This document shows, piece by piece, positions 7,196-16,646 of a stretch of 64,000 nt of DNA (position 1 is the stretch's first letter; every line of letters starts with the position of its first letter). The translations under genes and the position numbers were made by a program. The stretch is from Kitasatospora aureofaciens (GTDB taxonomy: Bacteria; Actinomycetota; Actinomycetes; Streptomycetales; Streptomycetaceae), in NCBI RefSeq assembly GCF_001188955.3, contig NZ_JPRF03000026.1:47056-111055 (forward strand), written 5' to 3'. Under the pieces are notes generated by a model. That model was not told the origin of the DNA and did no database searches. It saw only the letters and a list, made by a program, of their open reading frames with translations.

Positions 7196-8437
7196 TCAGA
7201 GGCCGATGCCGCCGATCGACCACCATTCGAGGACGTGGTTCGGGCTGCCGGACGAGGTGAGCTGGAACTCGGTCTCCTTGTTGACGAGGAAGGTGGCCGA
7301 CTGGCCGACTCCTACGGTGGCGCGCGCCAGGACCGTCCCGTAGCGGGTGAGTTCGAGGGTCGCGCTTCCGCCGGTGCCACGATGGTTGAGGACCAGGTAG
7401 CCGTCGCTGGGCAGGGCCCGTTGGTACGAGCCGGCCGTGATGGTGTTCTTGCGCTGGAACAGGTAGCTGTCGGCGTTCGCGCTCAACACCCCGCGCACCC
7501 GGTCGGCCTGGACCGTGCCCGAGAACGTGGCACTCGCGCCGGTGACGCTGCCCCCGAACTGTGCGCCCGCGGCAAAAGTGGCGTTCCCCGCGAAGGCGGT
7601 GTCCGCCGCGAACGAGGCGCCGGCGTCGAACGCCGCGCTCCCGCGCACCGTCAGGTTCTGCACTTCGAGGTCGGGGACGCGGACGGTCACGGTGGTGGAC
7701 AGGATGCGCTCCACCGTTCCGGTGCCGGCCTGCACGGTGGCGCGCAGGTAGAACACCGTGCTGCGACGGACGTCGTGCACCGTGAAGGTGCTCAGGCCCA
7801 GCACGTTGACGTCGGCGGCCTCGTACAGCAGCCGCAGCGAGGAGGCGCCGCCCGCCTCCCAGTTGAGCTTGACCGAGCCACCGTTGTCGATGATGAGGTC
7901 TTCGGCGATGAAGTTGCGCAGGTAGAAGTCCGCGGGGAACTTGCCGATGTCGATCGTCGTGGAGTCGGTGGCCCAGTAGTCGTCACCGCTCTCGGCCCAC
8001 TCGACGTCGATCCGCAGCGGCGAACTGCCGACCTGGGAGTTGATCCGAAGACCCATCAACTGCACGGTCACGCCCTCGTCGCGCCCGATGGTGGCGTGGC
8101 CGGAGGCGGGGGTGAAGGTGACGGTCTTGGCCGTGGTGCTGATAGTCGCCGACCACCCCGGCAGGCTGATCTGCGGAGTGCCGCTGTTCAGGTCCGAGGT
8201 CAGGTCCGGGGAATTGGGCCCCGTGGGGACGTTGAGCACGATCTTGCGGCAGTCGATCGCACCGAGGGACCGGCGGCTGCCGACGATCACCAGGTCGGCA
8301 CGCTCGGGATCACCGCTGGACGGCGAGACCCGCACCGGATCGGGGTTGGTGTTCAGCTGGAAGTGCAGGGGCTGCACCGACCGCTCGCCGGCCTTGGCCT
8401 CGGACTCGGTGACGGTGATCTGCGCAATGGTGGCCAT
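7196..8437 (-). CDS. Island paralogue A: conserved N-terminus with fibre-like C-terminus
   Basis: A 413-residue protein starting MATIAQITVTESEAK, whose ATG overlaps the stop of paralogue B by one base. Residues 1-259 are about four-fifths identical by eye to paralogues B and C and look like two beta-sandwich domains; the second (GGSVKLNWEAGG...STVFYLRATV) resembles an Ig-like domain. After PDLEV at 259 the sequence changes. Residues 260-310 have a repeating FDAGASFAADTAFAGNATF pattern like a triple-stranded beta fibre, followed by a compact C-terminal domain ending LEWWSIGGIGL. That last domain is distantly like the one in paralogue B. No signal peptide, membrane segment or catalytic motif is visible. 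A structural or receptor-binding role is inference. Confidence 0.8.
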   Translation of the reverse strand: MATIAQITVTESEAKAGERSVQPLHFQLNTNPDPVRVSPSSGDPERADLVIVGSRRSLGAIDCRKIVLNVPTGPNSPDLTSDLNSGTPQISLPGWSATISTTAKTVTFTPASGHATIGRDEGVTVQLMGLRINSQVGSSPLRIDVEWAESGDDYWATDSTTIDIGKFPADFYLRNFIAEDLIIDNGGSVKLNWEAGGASSLRLLYEAADVNVLGLSTFTVHDVRRSTVFYLRATVQAGTGTVERILSTTVTVRVPDLEVQNLTVRGSAAFDAGASFAADTAFAGNATFAAGAQFGGSVTGASATFSGTVQADRVRGVLSANADSYLFQRKNTITAGSYQRALPSDGYLVLNHRGTGGSATLELTRYGTVLARATVGVGQSATFLVNKETEFQLTSSGSPNHVLEWWSIGGIGL

Positions 8438-9666
8438 CAGTTGACTCCTGTCTCGTTCACGGTTGCCGGCTCGCTCTCCACCAGCACGCTGTCCGCCACC
8501 CCGCCGAACGGGATCCAGGTCACCCGCACCGTGGCCTTGTCGATGGGGCCGCTGTAGTAGTACTCGCAGCGCGCGCCCTTCCGGACCGGGAGCGTCGCCG
8601 AGGCCCCGGCACCGCTCGTCGGATGGGCCCGGGCAATCAATCCGCCGCTGGAGACATAGGCGCTATGGAGGTCGATGCTGCCATTCAGCTTTTTCACCGT
8701 CAGCACCGCGAGGCCGTCGGTCTGCGCCGTGAACTGCTGCACCGAGGCGTCAACTTCGAACACCTGGCGGCTCCCGAGCAGCTCCACCGCCCCCTCCTCG
8801 AAAGCGACTTCGCCCTTCACCGCGAGCCGGTGGCCGGCGGGCGCGATCAGCTCGCCCTTGGCCGTGATGGCGCCGTTGACCAGCAGGTTGGCGACTTCGA
8901 GATCGGGGATGCGGACGGTGACCGTGGTGGACAGGATCCGCTCCACGGTGTTGCCGCCGACCTGCACGGTCGCGCGCAGGTAGAACACCGTGGTGTGGCG
9001 CACGTTGTTGATGGTGTAGGTGCTCAGGTTGAGCACGTTGACGTCGGCGGCGTCGTACAGCAACCGCAGCGAGGAGGCCCCGCTGGACTCCCAGTTGAGC
9101 TTGACCGAGCCGCCGTTCTCGATGACCAGGTCCTCGGAGATGAAGTTGCGCAGCACGAAGTCCGGTGGGAACTTGCCGATGTCGATGGTGGTCGAGTCGG
9201 TGCTCCAGTAGTCGTCGCCGCTCTCGGCCCACTCGACGTCGATACGCAGCGGGGAGCTGCCCACCACGGCGTTGATCCGGAGCCCCATCAACTGCACGGT
9301 GACGCCTTCGTCGCGCCCGATGGTGGCGTGGCCGGAGGCGGGGGTGAAAGTGATCGTCTTCGCCGTGGTGTTGGTGGTCGCGGTCCAGCCGGGGAGGCTG
9401 ATCTGCGGTGTGGCGCTGTTCAGGTCCGAGGTCAGGTCCGGGGAGTTGGGTCCGGTCGGGACGTTGAGCACGATCTTTCGGCAGTCGATCGGGAGGGTGC
9501 TGCGGCGACTGCCGACCAGGACTAGGTCGGCCCGGGCCGGGTCGCCGGCGGACGGCGAGACCCGCACCGGGTCCGGGCTGGTGTTCAGTTCGAAGTGGAG
9601 TGCCTGCCCGGCCAGTGCGCCGTTCTTGGCGTCGGACTCGGTGGCGGTGATCTGCGGGACGGCCAT
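8437..9666 (-). CDS. Island paralogue B: conserved N-terminus with jelly-roll-like C-terminus
   Basis: A 409-residue protein starting MAVPQITATESDAKNG. The first about 258 residues match paralogues A and C closely, including SGHATIGRDEGVTVQLMG and VEWAESGDDYW. After PDLEV the C-terminal 150 residues are unique: a linker with ITAKGELIAPAGHRLAVKG, then a domain with QTDGLAVLTVKKLNGS, LPVRKGARCEYYYSG and VTWIPFGG. It aligns loosely with the last domain of paralogue A (SDGYLVLNHRG, LVNKETEFQLTSSG, LEWWSIGG), suggesting a shared jelly-roll-like binding fold. TGATG overlap with paralogue A indicates coupled translation. No export signal is seen. Confidence 0.8.
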   Translation of the reverse strand: MAVPQITATESDAKNGALAGQALHFELNTSPDPVRVSPSAGDPARADLVLVGSRRSTLPIDCRKIVLNVPTGPNSPDLTSDLNSATPQISLPGWTATTNTTAKTITFTPASGHATIGRDEGVTVQLMGLRINAVVGSSPLRIDVEWAESGDDYWSTDSTTIDIGKFPPDFVLRNFISEDLVIENGGSVKLNWESSGASSLRLLYDAADVNVLNLSTYTINNVRHTTVFYLRATVQVGGNTVERILSTTVTVRIPDLEVANLLVNGAITAKGELIAPAGHRLAVKGEVAFEEGAVELLGSRQVFEVDASVQQFTAQTDGLAVLTVKKLNGSIDLHSAYVSSGGLIARAHPTSGAGASATLPVRKGARCEYYYSGPIDKATVRVTWIPFGGVADSVLVESEPATVNETGVN

Positions 9667-9739
9667 CAGCGTGCTTCTCGTTCTCTGCTCGTTCTCTGCT
9701 GGCGGGTTGCGGGACTACGGGGCCGGCCGACTCCGACCG

Positions 9740-11005
9740 CTACCGCTTCTCGAGGGTCATGGTGCTGGCACTGTCGTAGGAGTTCTTGCGCCAGTAGGCC
9801 GCCGCGATGAAGTTGCCGCTGTTGTCCGTGCCAAAGGCGGTGGTGGCGTTGAGGTGGTTCTCCGGGTAGTTGTTGTTTCGGATCCGCACCGAGTCCTGGT
9901 CGCGCAGGACGCTCTTCCCGCCCACGGTGAGGTTGTCGGCGATGCTCACGTTGTTGCCCGTCAGCACCTCCAGGTGGCTGTTGACCCGGAGCGGCACGCC
10001 GTAGGGACCGCGCAGGTCCCTGATCCGCACCACCCTCCCGGTCGCGGTGGCGTTGACGTCCCCGCCCACGGTGAGGTTGTCGGCGATGCTCACGTTGTTG
10101 CCGGTCAGCACCTCCAGGTGGCTGTTGACCCGGAGCGGCGCGCCGTATGGACCGCGCAGATCCCTGATCCGCACGGTCGTCCCGCTCGTGACCGCGGTGA
10201 GGTCGCCGGTCACCTTGAGGTTGCGCACCTCCAGGTCCGGGACGCGGACGGTGACCGTCGTACTGAGGATCCGTTCGACGGTGCCGGTGCCGACCTGGAC
10301 GGTGGCGCGCAAGTAGAAGACCGTGGTGCTGCGGACGTTGTTGACGGTGTAGGTGCTCTTGCCCAGGACGTTGACCTCGGCGACGTCGTACAGCAGCTTG
10401 AGCGAGGAGGCGCCGCCCGCCTCCCAGTTGAGCTTGACGCTACCGCCGTTGTCGATGACCAGCTGCTCGGGGATGAAGTTGCGCAGCACGAAGTCGGGCG
10501 GGAACTTGCCGACGTCGATGACGGTGGAGTCGGTGGTCCAGTAGTCGTCGCCGCTCTCGGCCCACTCGACGTCGATCCGCAGCGGCGAGCTGCCGACCAC
10601 CGTGTTGATCCGCATGCCCATGAGCTGGATGGTGATCCCCTGGGCCGGGCCGATCGTGGCGTGGCCGCTGGTGGGGGTGAAGGTGATGGTCTTGGCCGTG
10701 GTGTTGGTGGTCGCCGTCCAGCCGGCCAGGCTGATCTGCGCGTTGACGCTGTTCAGGTCGGGGGTCAGGTCGGGCGAGTTGTTCCCGGTCGAGACGTTGA
10801 CGATGACCTTGCGGCAGTCGATCGCCAGGGTGCTGCGGCGGCTGCCGACCAGCACGAAGTCGGCTCGCTCCGGGTCCCCGCTGGACGGCGAGACCCGGAC
10901 CGGATCGGGGTTGGTGCTCAGCTCGAAGTAGAGCGGCGGCGCGGCCTTCTCCCCGCTCAGGCCGTCCGGCTCCTCGGTGGCGGTGATCTGCGGGATCGTG
11001 GCCAT
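9740..11005 (-). CDS. Island paralogue C: conserved N-terminus with duplicated 48-residue module
   Basis: A 421-residue protein starting MATIPQITATEEPDGL, its ATG overlapping the stop of the 1154-residue gene by one base. The N-terminal about 265 residues are those of paralogues A and B. The C-terminal part holds two near-identical 48-residue modules beginning VRIRDLRGPYG and containing LEVLTGNNVSIADNLTVGG, then a tail NNNYPENHLNATTAFGTDNSG and a stop after TMTLEKR. The modules look like repeated beta-solenoid or fibre segments, with the final residues as a tip. It is the first of the three paralogues in the operon. Function unknown. Confidence 0.8.
   Translation of the reverse strand: MATIPQITATEEPDGLSGEKAAPPLYFELSTNPDPVRVSPSSGDPERADFVLVGSRRSTLAIDCRKVIVNVSTGNNSPDLTPDLNSVNAQISLAGWTATTNTTAKTITFTPTSGHATIGPAQGITIQLMGMRINTVVGSSPLRIDVEWAESGDDYWTTDSTVIDVGKFPPDFVLRNFIPEQLVIDNGGSVKLNWEAGGASSLKLLYDVAEVNVLGKSTYTVNNVRSTTVFYLRATVQVGTGTVERILSTTVTVRVPDLEVRNLKVTGDLTAVTSGTTVRIRDLRGPYGAPLRVNSHLEVLTGNNVSIADNLTVGGDVNATATGRVVRIRDLRGPYGVPLRVNSHLEVLTGNNVSIADNLTVGGKSVLRDQDSVRIRNNNYPENHLNATTAFGTDNSGNFIAAAYWRKNSYDSASTMTLEKR
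9921..10174 (-). repeat. 110-nt near-identical direct repeat inside paralogue C
   Basis: Units at 9921-10030 and 10065-10174 are offset by exactly 144 nt (48 codons) and differ at only a few bases. The near identity at DNA level, including third positions, points to a recent duplication within the coding sequence that keeps the frame. Confidence 0.85.
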
Positions 11006-14000
11006 CAGCGGGCTCCTCGCTCGTTGCCCGCAGTGCTGCGGGCGGCCTGGGCGGCGTCCTCCAGGACCAGGAACCCGGTGCGGATCTGCGGGTTCTCGCC
11101 GGCCGGGAGGGAGGCGGGGTCCGGGACGGTGATGGGCAGTTGGGCCCAGTCGGCCCCGGCGGGCTCGGCCCAGGACCAGCTGCCGGTGGCGGTGGTGGGC
11201 TGCGGGATGGTGGCCGCGCCGTGCTCGGTGGTGGCGATCAGCAGCGGGCCGGTGCGGAAGTTGACGGCCATGTTCGCCAGCGCGGCCTCGGTGAACTGCG
11301 GCGGCACCAGGACCGAGCCGACCGGCAGGATGTCGGTGGTGGCGTGCACGGGCGCGCGCGGGTCGAGCAGCAGCGTGACGGCGACCGAACTCCCGCCCTC
11401 GAAGGCGAGCTTGAGGCGCTGGCCGCGGTCGATGGCCCGCAGGTAGCCGCCGTGCTGGCCGCGCGGCTCCAGCACGGTCTCCAGGTGGTCGTAGCCGTCC
11501 CCGAGGACGTAGCCGACCAGCCCGTCGTCGGTCTGCAGGGCCTCGCCCAGGCGCACCGTCCACCGGTAGCCGGGCATGTCCGGCTCCTTCTGGGCGATGA
11601 CGTTGCGCCAGGCGACGTCGGTGCGCGCCGGGCCGTGCAGCTGCAGGTCCAGCCGGGCCCGGACCAGGGCCAGCGGCCGGCCGAGCAGGAAGGCCAGGCT
11701 CTGGTCCTCGGCGCCCTCGGGGTCGATCACGGCCAGGGTGTCGTCGAGCTGGGCGCGCACGGCGTCCAGGACCTCCGGGCCGAGCCGCTGCACGGTGGCG
11801 AGCAGGCGGTGGGCGTGCGGGGAGACGTCGGCGAGCTGGTCCAGCTCCTGGACCGGCGAGCCCGGCAGCGCCGTCCAGTGGACGATCCGTCGGCCGCCCG
11901 GGTCCAGCACGGTGCGCAGGTCGCCGAGGGCCTGGCCGTCGGGGTCGCAGCAGGCCAGCGAGCGGTCCAGGCGGTTGTGCAGCAGCCAGGCGCAGACCGG
12001 GTTGGTGCCGGGGGTGAGCTCCACGTCCTCGTCGCCGGTCGCGGAGAGGAAGTCGAAGCCCAGCCGGGCGGGTTGCAGCAGGCGGGGGCCGAGCTCGGCG
12101 TAGCGGTCGGTCTGGATCTCGCCGACGGCGTGGTCCGGGGTCATCGAGTCGGGCTTGCGCAGCCGGTCGAAGTGCAGCGGGTTGTCGATCAGGTTGACGG
12201 CGCGGCCGAACCGGTCCACCACCGAGAGCTTGGTGAACATCAGGTGCCCGCAGCGCAGCTCCTGGAACGCGACCAGGTCGACGTCGTCCCAGTCGTCCCA
12301 CTCGTTGACGGGCTGGCCGCCGGGGTCGGGCAGCGGCCCGGTGCCGTCGGCGATCAGGTCGCCGAGCTCGCCGACCGGGACGGCCGAACCGCCGGCCACC
12401 CGCTGGCCGACGGCCGTGCTCAGGCCGTCCAGTCGCTGCGAGAGCTGGTCGAGCTCCCGGGTCTCCTCGCGCAGCCGGGCGATCAGCTCCGCGGGCAGGT
12501 CGGCGCGCCCGGCCGCGTAGTGCTCGATCTGCCCCTCCTGGTCGTATCCGCTGGTGGGGGTCAGGATCTGACGCCCGCTCACCGTCCTGGGCACCGGCAG
12601 GGTGCCCTCGCCGTCCCAGCGGTAGCGGTGCCCGTCGAAGGTCCAGTACTCGGTGCCCTCCGCCTGGAACGGGATGGCGGTGTACTCGGCCTCCCAGAGC
12701 AGGTAGAGCGGCTGCCAGGGCTGGCGCCACGGATCGGTGCCGTGCTCGGGCAGCCGGCCGTCGGCGTCCTCGAGGCCGACGCCGGTCTTCCGGGCCTGGT
12801 CCAGGATGAAGAACTCGCTGAGCAGCGCGGGGACCAGGGCCGGCAGCCCGGCGGTGTTCACCTTGGCCACCTCGGCGGCCACGCTGGCCGCGGTGATCGA
12901 ACCGACCCGGGTGACCAGGCGCTCCTGGACCCGGCAGGGCAGGTTCGAGCCGCGGGTCATCGGGGCGTTGAGCTTGGCGCCCTGCAGCATCAGCACCGGG
13001 TCCGCGCTCTGCTCGAACGGCTCCTCCGGCACGCGCTGCAGTACCTGGGCGGCGCGCAGGCCGTGCTCGGCGGCGTACTCCCGGGCCAGCCGGGCGAGCT
13101 CCTCCTCCTCGGTGGCCCATGGGAGTCCGGCCCGGGCCGCGGTGACCTGGATGGCCAGCGCCCTGGTCCGGCCGGCGGCGCCGTTCGGGTACTCGGGGTC
13201 GAGTTCGCGCCGGACCGGGGAGCTGAAGACGTCGGGCTGCTTCTTCTCCTGGCTCAGCGCCCAGAGCACGTAGAGGTGTTGCCGGGCGGCGTACAACTCG
13301 CGTTCCAGTTTGCCGAGTTCCCGCTCGGCCCGGTTGAGCCCGGCGGTGACGTCGGCGGCCCGCCGGCGGTCGGCGGCGCGTTCCGCGGGAGTGCGGGCGG
13401 CGCGGGCGGCCTCGGTGTCCCGGTCCACCACCCGCCAGGTGTAGCCGGCGGGGACGGGGCCGAAGCCGGAGTCGTGGCGGGCGCGGTCCGGGAACAGGTC
13501 GCCGTCGGCACGCTCGAAGTCCTCCAGCACGCCGAGTGTGAAGGCAGCGTAGCGGCGGGCGTCCTCGGCGCTCAACGCGCCGCTGCCGCCGGTCTGTTCC
13601 TGCATCACGGCGGCGGCCTCGCCGACGCTGTTGCCGATCGCGACCGCGATGGTGGAGGCGAGCGGGGAGTCTGACTCGGGGATGCCGCCGTCGGGGCGCC
13701 AGGCGATGCCGAGCGCGCTGCCGGTGTAGAGCGTGCGGCGGGGGCTGCCCATGCCGGGGGCCAGGCTCCACTCCAACTCGTCGAGCAGGTCGGCGAAGTC
13801 CCGCTGGTCGTTGCCGTCGACGACCAGGATGTCGCTGCCCGGGTCGGCGTACCATCCGGCCACCGAGTAGCTGAGCCGGTCGTCGCCGGTGAGGTCCTCC
13901 AGGGTGTCGTGCAGCGAGAACACGTTGCCGTTGTAGGGCTGGTAGACGGAGAAGGTGAGCAGCCCGGGGCCGATGGCGGTGAGGAACGGCGCGGGGGCGT

Positions 14001-14469
14001 CTGTGGGCTCGCGCCAGGGGGCGGTGGCGGTCAGCTCGACCCGGCGCCCGATCTTGGTGGCCGTCGCGGTGGCGGCGCCCGGGTCCAGGTAGGAGACGGT
14101 GCCGGTGCTCCTGTCGAGGTGGTCGGACTGCACGATCCAGGAGCGCACGCCGCCGTTGGAACGGCGCACCACCAGCCAGCGGTTGGGGACCAGCGGGAAG
14201 TCGCCGATCTCGCCGTCCTCGTCCTGCCGGCCCTGGCACAGCCCCTCGGGCAGCTGCCACTGCAGGTAGACGCCGAGCCGGCGGGCGTCGCCGGTCCACA
14301 TCTCGGTGCCGGCGAACGGGGCCGGCTCGGGCGCCGCGTTGTCGTTGACGAACGGGACGTAGTTGGCGGTCCAGCGCTGCATCACGTAGCTGCCGTCGGT
14401 GTCGCGGGTCTGCGCGTTGACCGCGAACGCGGCGACCTCGACCGGCACCACCAGCGTGTCGTTGGGCAT
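11005..14469 (-). CDS. Island protein of 1154 aa, family not recognised
   Basis: An intact 1154-residue frame starting MPNDTLVVPVEVAAFAVNAQT. The first about 300 residues are beta-rich with repeated Trp and Tyr (RWTANYVPFVNDN, GVYLQWQLPEGL). Residues about 350-410 form a charged helix (LNRAERELGKLERELYAARQ) that could be a coiled coil, and a second one occurs near 660-690 (LIARLREETRELDQLSQRL). The remainder is again beta-rich. No signal peptide, transmembrane helix, nucleotide-binding or protease motif is visible. Position two genes downstream of the DUF6603 gene and directly before the fibre-like paralogues suggests a scaffold or shell role, which is inference. Confidence 0.75.
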   Translation of the reverse strand: MPNDTLVVPVEVAAFAVNAQTRDTDGSYVMQRWTANYVPFVNDNAAPEPAPFAGTEMWTGDARRLGVYLQWQLPEGLCQGRQDEDGEIGDFPLVPNRWLVVRRSNGGVRSWIVQSDHLDRSTGTVSYLDPGAATATATKIGRRVELTATAPWREPTDAPAPFLTAIGPGLLTFSVYQPYNGNVFSLHDTLEDLTGDDRLSYSVAGWYADPGSDILVVDGNDQRDFADLLDELEWSLAPGMGSPRRTLYTGSALGIAWRPDGGIPESDSPLASTIAVAIGNSVGEAAAVMQEQTGGSGALSAEDARRYAAFTLGVLEDFERADGDLFPDRARHDSGFGPVPAGYTWRVVDRDTEAARAARTPAERAADRRRAADVTAGLNRAERELGKLERELYAARQHLYVLWALSQEKKQPDVFSSPVRRELDPEYPNGAAGRTRALAIQVTAARAGLPWATEEEELARLAREYAAEHGLRAAQVLQRVPEEPFEQSADPVLMLQGAKLNAPMTRGSNLPCRVQERLVTRVGSITAASVAAEVAKVNTAGLPALVPALLSEFFILDQARKTGVGLEDADGRLPEHGTDPWRQPWQPLYLLWEAEYTAIPFQAEGTEYWTFDGHRYRWDGEGTLPVPRTVSGRQILTPTSGYDQEGQIEHYAAGRADLPAELIARLREETRELDQLSQRLDGLSTAVGQRVAGGSAVPVGELGDLIADGTGPLPDPGGQPVNEWDDWDDVDLVAFQELRCGHLMFTKLSVVDRFGRAVNLIDNPLHFDRLRKPDSMTPDHAVGEIQTDRYAELGPRLLQPARLGFDFLSATGDEDVELTPGTNPVCAWLLHNRLDRSLACCDPDGQALGDLRTVLDPGGRRIVHWTALPGSPVQELDQLADVSPHAHRLLATVQRLGPEVLDAVRAQLDDTLAVIDPEGAEDQSLAFLLGRPLALVRARLDLQLHGPARTDVAWRNVIAQKEPDMPGYRWTVRLGEALQTDDGLVGYVLGDGYDHLETVLEPRGQHGGYLRAIDRGQRLKLAFEGGSSVAVTLLLDPRAPVHATTDILPVGSVLVPPQFTEAALANMAVNFRTGPLLIATTEHGAATIPQPTTATGSWSWAEPAGADWAQLPITVPDPASLPAGENPQIRTGFLVLEDAAQAARSTAGNERGAR

Positions 14470-14502
14470 GGGGATCCTCTTCGGGAGCGGTGTCGGTGGG
14501 GG

Positions 14503-16632
14503 TCAGGGCCGGACGAAGAGCTGCAGCTGCGGTGCCTTGGTCATCTGCAGCGCGAACTGGGCCGGGGACAGGGTCTCCCGCTCGTGGGCGGCGGCCAGCT
14601 CGGTGAGGAGGTCGCCGGTCACGTCCAGCACGTCGCGCCCGCCGGCGCGCAGGAAGCGCCGGAAGCCGTACTCCTCGGGGAAGTCGCCCATCGGGTGGCC
14701 GATGTCGCCGGTCAGCCGGCGCAGCTCGATGGTGCCGTTGTCGCTGATGCCGAAGTGCAGACCCTGCGGCGGCTCGGCGAGGGCGAAGGCGTCGATGACC
14801 CGCGGGAAGAGCAGCAGCAGCACGTCGCTGCCGTAGTGCAGCCGGTGCACCGGCTCGACCACGTCCTCGCCGGCGAGGGCCGTCATGATGGTGCGCGGCC
14901 AGTTGGGGATCAGTTCGGAGCGGATCAGCACCGCGCAGGCGGGCGGCGCGGGCACCTCGGCCGCCAACTGGTTCAGGTCGGCGTCCAGCGCGTGGCCCAC
15001 CCCCACGCTGAGCGCTCCGTCGACGGCCGCGCGGATCCACTCCGCGTCCAGGTGGGCGAACCGGATGCTCTCCGGGGGCAGCATCCGCGGATCGGGCACC
15101 AGGTGGTCGAAGGGGATCATCTCCAGCCGACTGAGCTCGGCCAACCAGTCCTGGACCGGCTCTCGTTCGGGGTCGGTGGACTCCCGGAGCACCTCGCGGA
15201 CCCGCTCGGAGGCGAGTTGGGCCCGCAGGTCGCCGGCCGCCAGCGGCAGCGCCGCGGCGGTGCGCGCGGCCGGGCGGTGCTCGGCGGCGGCCAGGTCGGC
15301 GCCGGTGCGGGCCAGCGCAGCGGGCAGCGCGGTGCTGATGAGCCGGTCAAAGGCCGCCCGCTGCGGGTTGGCGTTCAGCTGGTCGGCCGCTTGGCGTACG
15401 GTGCGGGCCGAGGTGACCAGTTCGGGCCTGGTGGCCAGCCGGCGCACGGCCCGGCGGGCGGCCTTGCGGAACTCCAGCAGCTTGCCGCGGAACGGCGCGT
15501 CGGCCAGCGCCAGGGTGCGCCCGAGGCTGAACGCGGAGGCGTAGCCGGTGTCGAAGACGCCGTGCGCGCGCAGGTAGACCAGCGCCTCGCCGGCCGACTC
15601 CAGGCGCGGGTCGGCCGGTGCGGGCAGCGCCTGGGCGGGAGTGGCGGTGAGCGGGCCCCGGTAGAACGCGAAGCTCCGCTCGCCGGACTCCAGCCGGTGC
15701 GGCAGCGCGGTGGCGCCGCTCGCCAGCCGCTGCGGCACGTCGCCGTCCGCGCCGCCGCCGCTCAGTGGCAGGCGCAGCAGCGTGTCGGTGGCGGCGGCCA
15801 GGTTGGCCACCACGTCGCCGAAGCCGATGCCGGAGTCCGCCAGGGTCTCGAACGACCAGGTCTGCAGCGAGACCAGCCGCAGGCCCTCGGCCGGGGGCGC
15901 GGTGCCGGTGAGGTAGGGCTCGAAGCCCTCCAACGAGACCAGGTGGACGACCTGCTGACCACCCGTCGCGGGCGGGAAGCGGTTGGCGACGACCACCGCG
16001 TTGAGGTCCTCGGTCAGCGGCTCCGGATCGGTGCCGGCGACCCGAACGTGGTCGGCGTCCGGCGGACCGCCCTCGCGGATGTGCGCCAGCAGTGCGAGCT
16101 CGGCGGGCTCGGGGCGGATCGCGGCGAACAGCTCCGCGGGCACCAGGATGCTGCGGCAGGCTTCCTCGTCCTCGCCGGGCAGCAGGCTGCCGGGGTCGAT
16201 GTCGGGCGCGCGGCCGGCGCCCGCCTCGCCGTCGAGGAGCTGGGCGACGGTGCTGACGGTCACCACGCCCACCGCTTCGCGGTCGCCGGGCAGTTCGCCC
16301 TCGCCGAAGAGCAGCAGCGCCACCCACGGCACGCCCTCCGCGGTGCCCTTGAGCCGCCGGGCCCACGGCAGTGCGGGCGCGTCGAGCGTGATGTGCGGCA
16401 GGATCTGGCTGTAGGTGCCGATCGCGCCCGGCACCGGGTAGGCGGCCTGGACCTCGGAGGAGGCGATCGAGAAGCGCGGCTGGCGCACGTCGAAGCGCTG
16501 GACGCGGTCGGGCAGGGTGCTGCCGGTGTTCAGGCCCTGGATGTCCTCGCTCACGGTGGCGGCGTAGCGGCCGGCGTAGAGCGAGGGGAGACGGTGGTCG
16601 AAGAAGCGGGTGCGGTGGCCGACGGTGGCCAT
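14503..16632 (-). CDS. Island protein of 709 aa, family not recognised
   Basis: An intact 709-residue frame starting MATVGHRTRFFDHRLPSLYAGRY. The N-terminal 150 residues look like a beta-sandwich with a conserved-looking LPWARRLKG...PWVALLLFGEGELPGD segment near residues 88-115. The centre (about 350-480) is helical and Ala/Arg-rich. The C-terminal third contains HYGSDVLLLLFPRVIDAF and GHPMGDFPEEYGFRRF. No export signal or catalytic motif is apparent. It begins 14 bases after the DUF6603 gene stop and precedes the 1154-residue gene by 33 bases, so all three are one transcript. Function unknown. Confidence 0.75.
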   Translation of the reverse strand: MATVGHRTRFFDHRLPSLYAGRYAATVSEDIQGLNTGSTLPDRVQRFDVRQPRFSIASSEVQAAYPVPGAIGTYSQILPHITLDAPALPWARRLKGTAEGVPWVALLLFGEGELPGDREAVGVVTVSTVAQLLDGEAGAGRAPDIDPGSLLPGEDEEACRSILVPAELFAAIRPEPAELALLAHIREGGPPDADHVRVAGTDPEPLTEDLNAVVVANRFPPATGGQQVVHLVSLEGFEPYLTGTAPPAEGLRLVSLQTWSFETLADSGIGFGDVVANLAAATDTLLRLPLSGGGADGDVPQRLASGATALPHRLESGERSFAFYRGPLTATPAQALPAPADPRLESAGEALVYLRAHGVFDTGYASAFSLGRTLALADAPFRGKLLEFRKAARRAVRRLATRPELVTSARTVRQAADQLNANPQRAAFDRLISTALPAALARTGADLAAAEHRPAARTAAALPLAAGDLRAQLASERVREVLRESTDPEREPVQDWLAELSRLEMIPFDHLVPDPRMLPPESIRFAHLDAEWIRAAVDGALSVGVGHALDADLNQLAAEVPAPPACAVLIRSELIPNWPRTIMTALAGEDVVEPVHRLHYGSDVLLLLFPRVIDAFALAEPPQGLHFGISDNGTIELRRLTGDIGHPMGDFPEEYGFRRFLRAGGRDVLDVTGDLLTELAAAHERETLSPAQFALQMTKAPQLQLFVRP

Positions 16633-16646
16633 GCGGGTCCCCTCTC

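Noticed and set aside
9740..15040. A very long minus-strand open frame of 1766 codons
   Set aside because: Only its last 421 codons are a real gene (paralogue C). The remainder is the antisense-strand out-of-frame reading of two other genes on the same strand; its protein is an Arg/Pro/Ala-rich string typical of GC-rich shadow frames.
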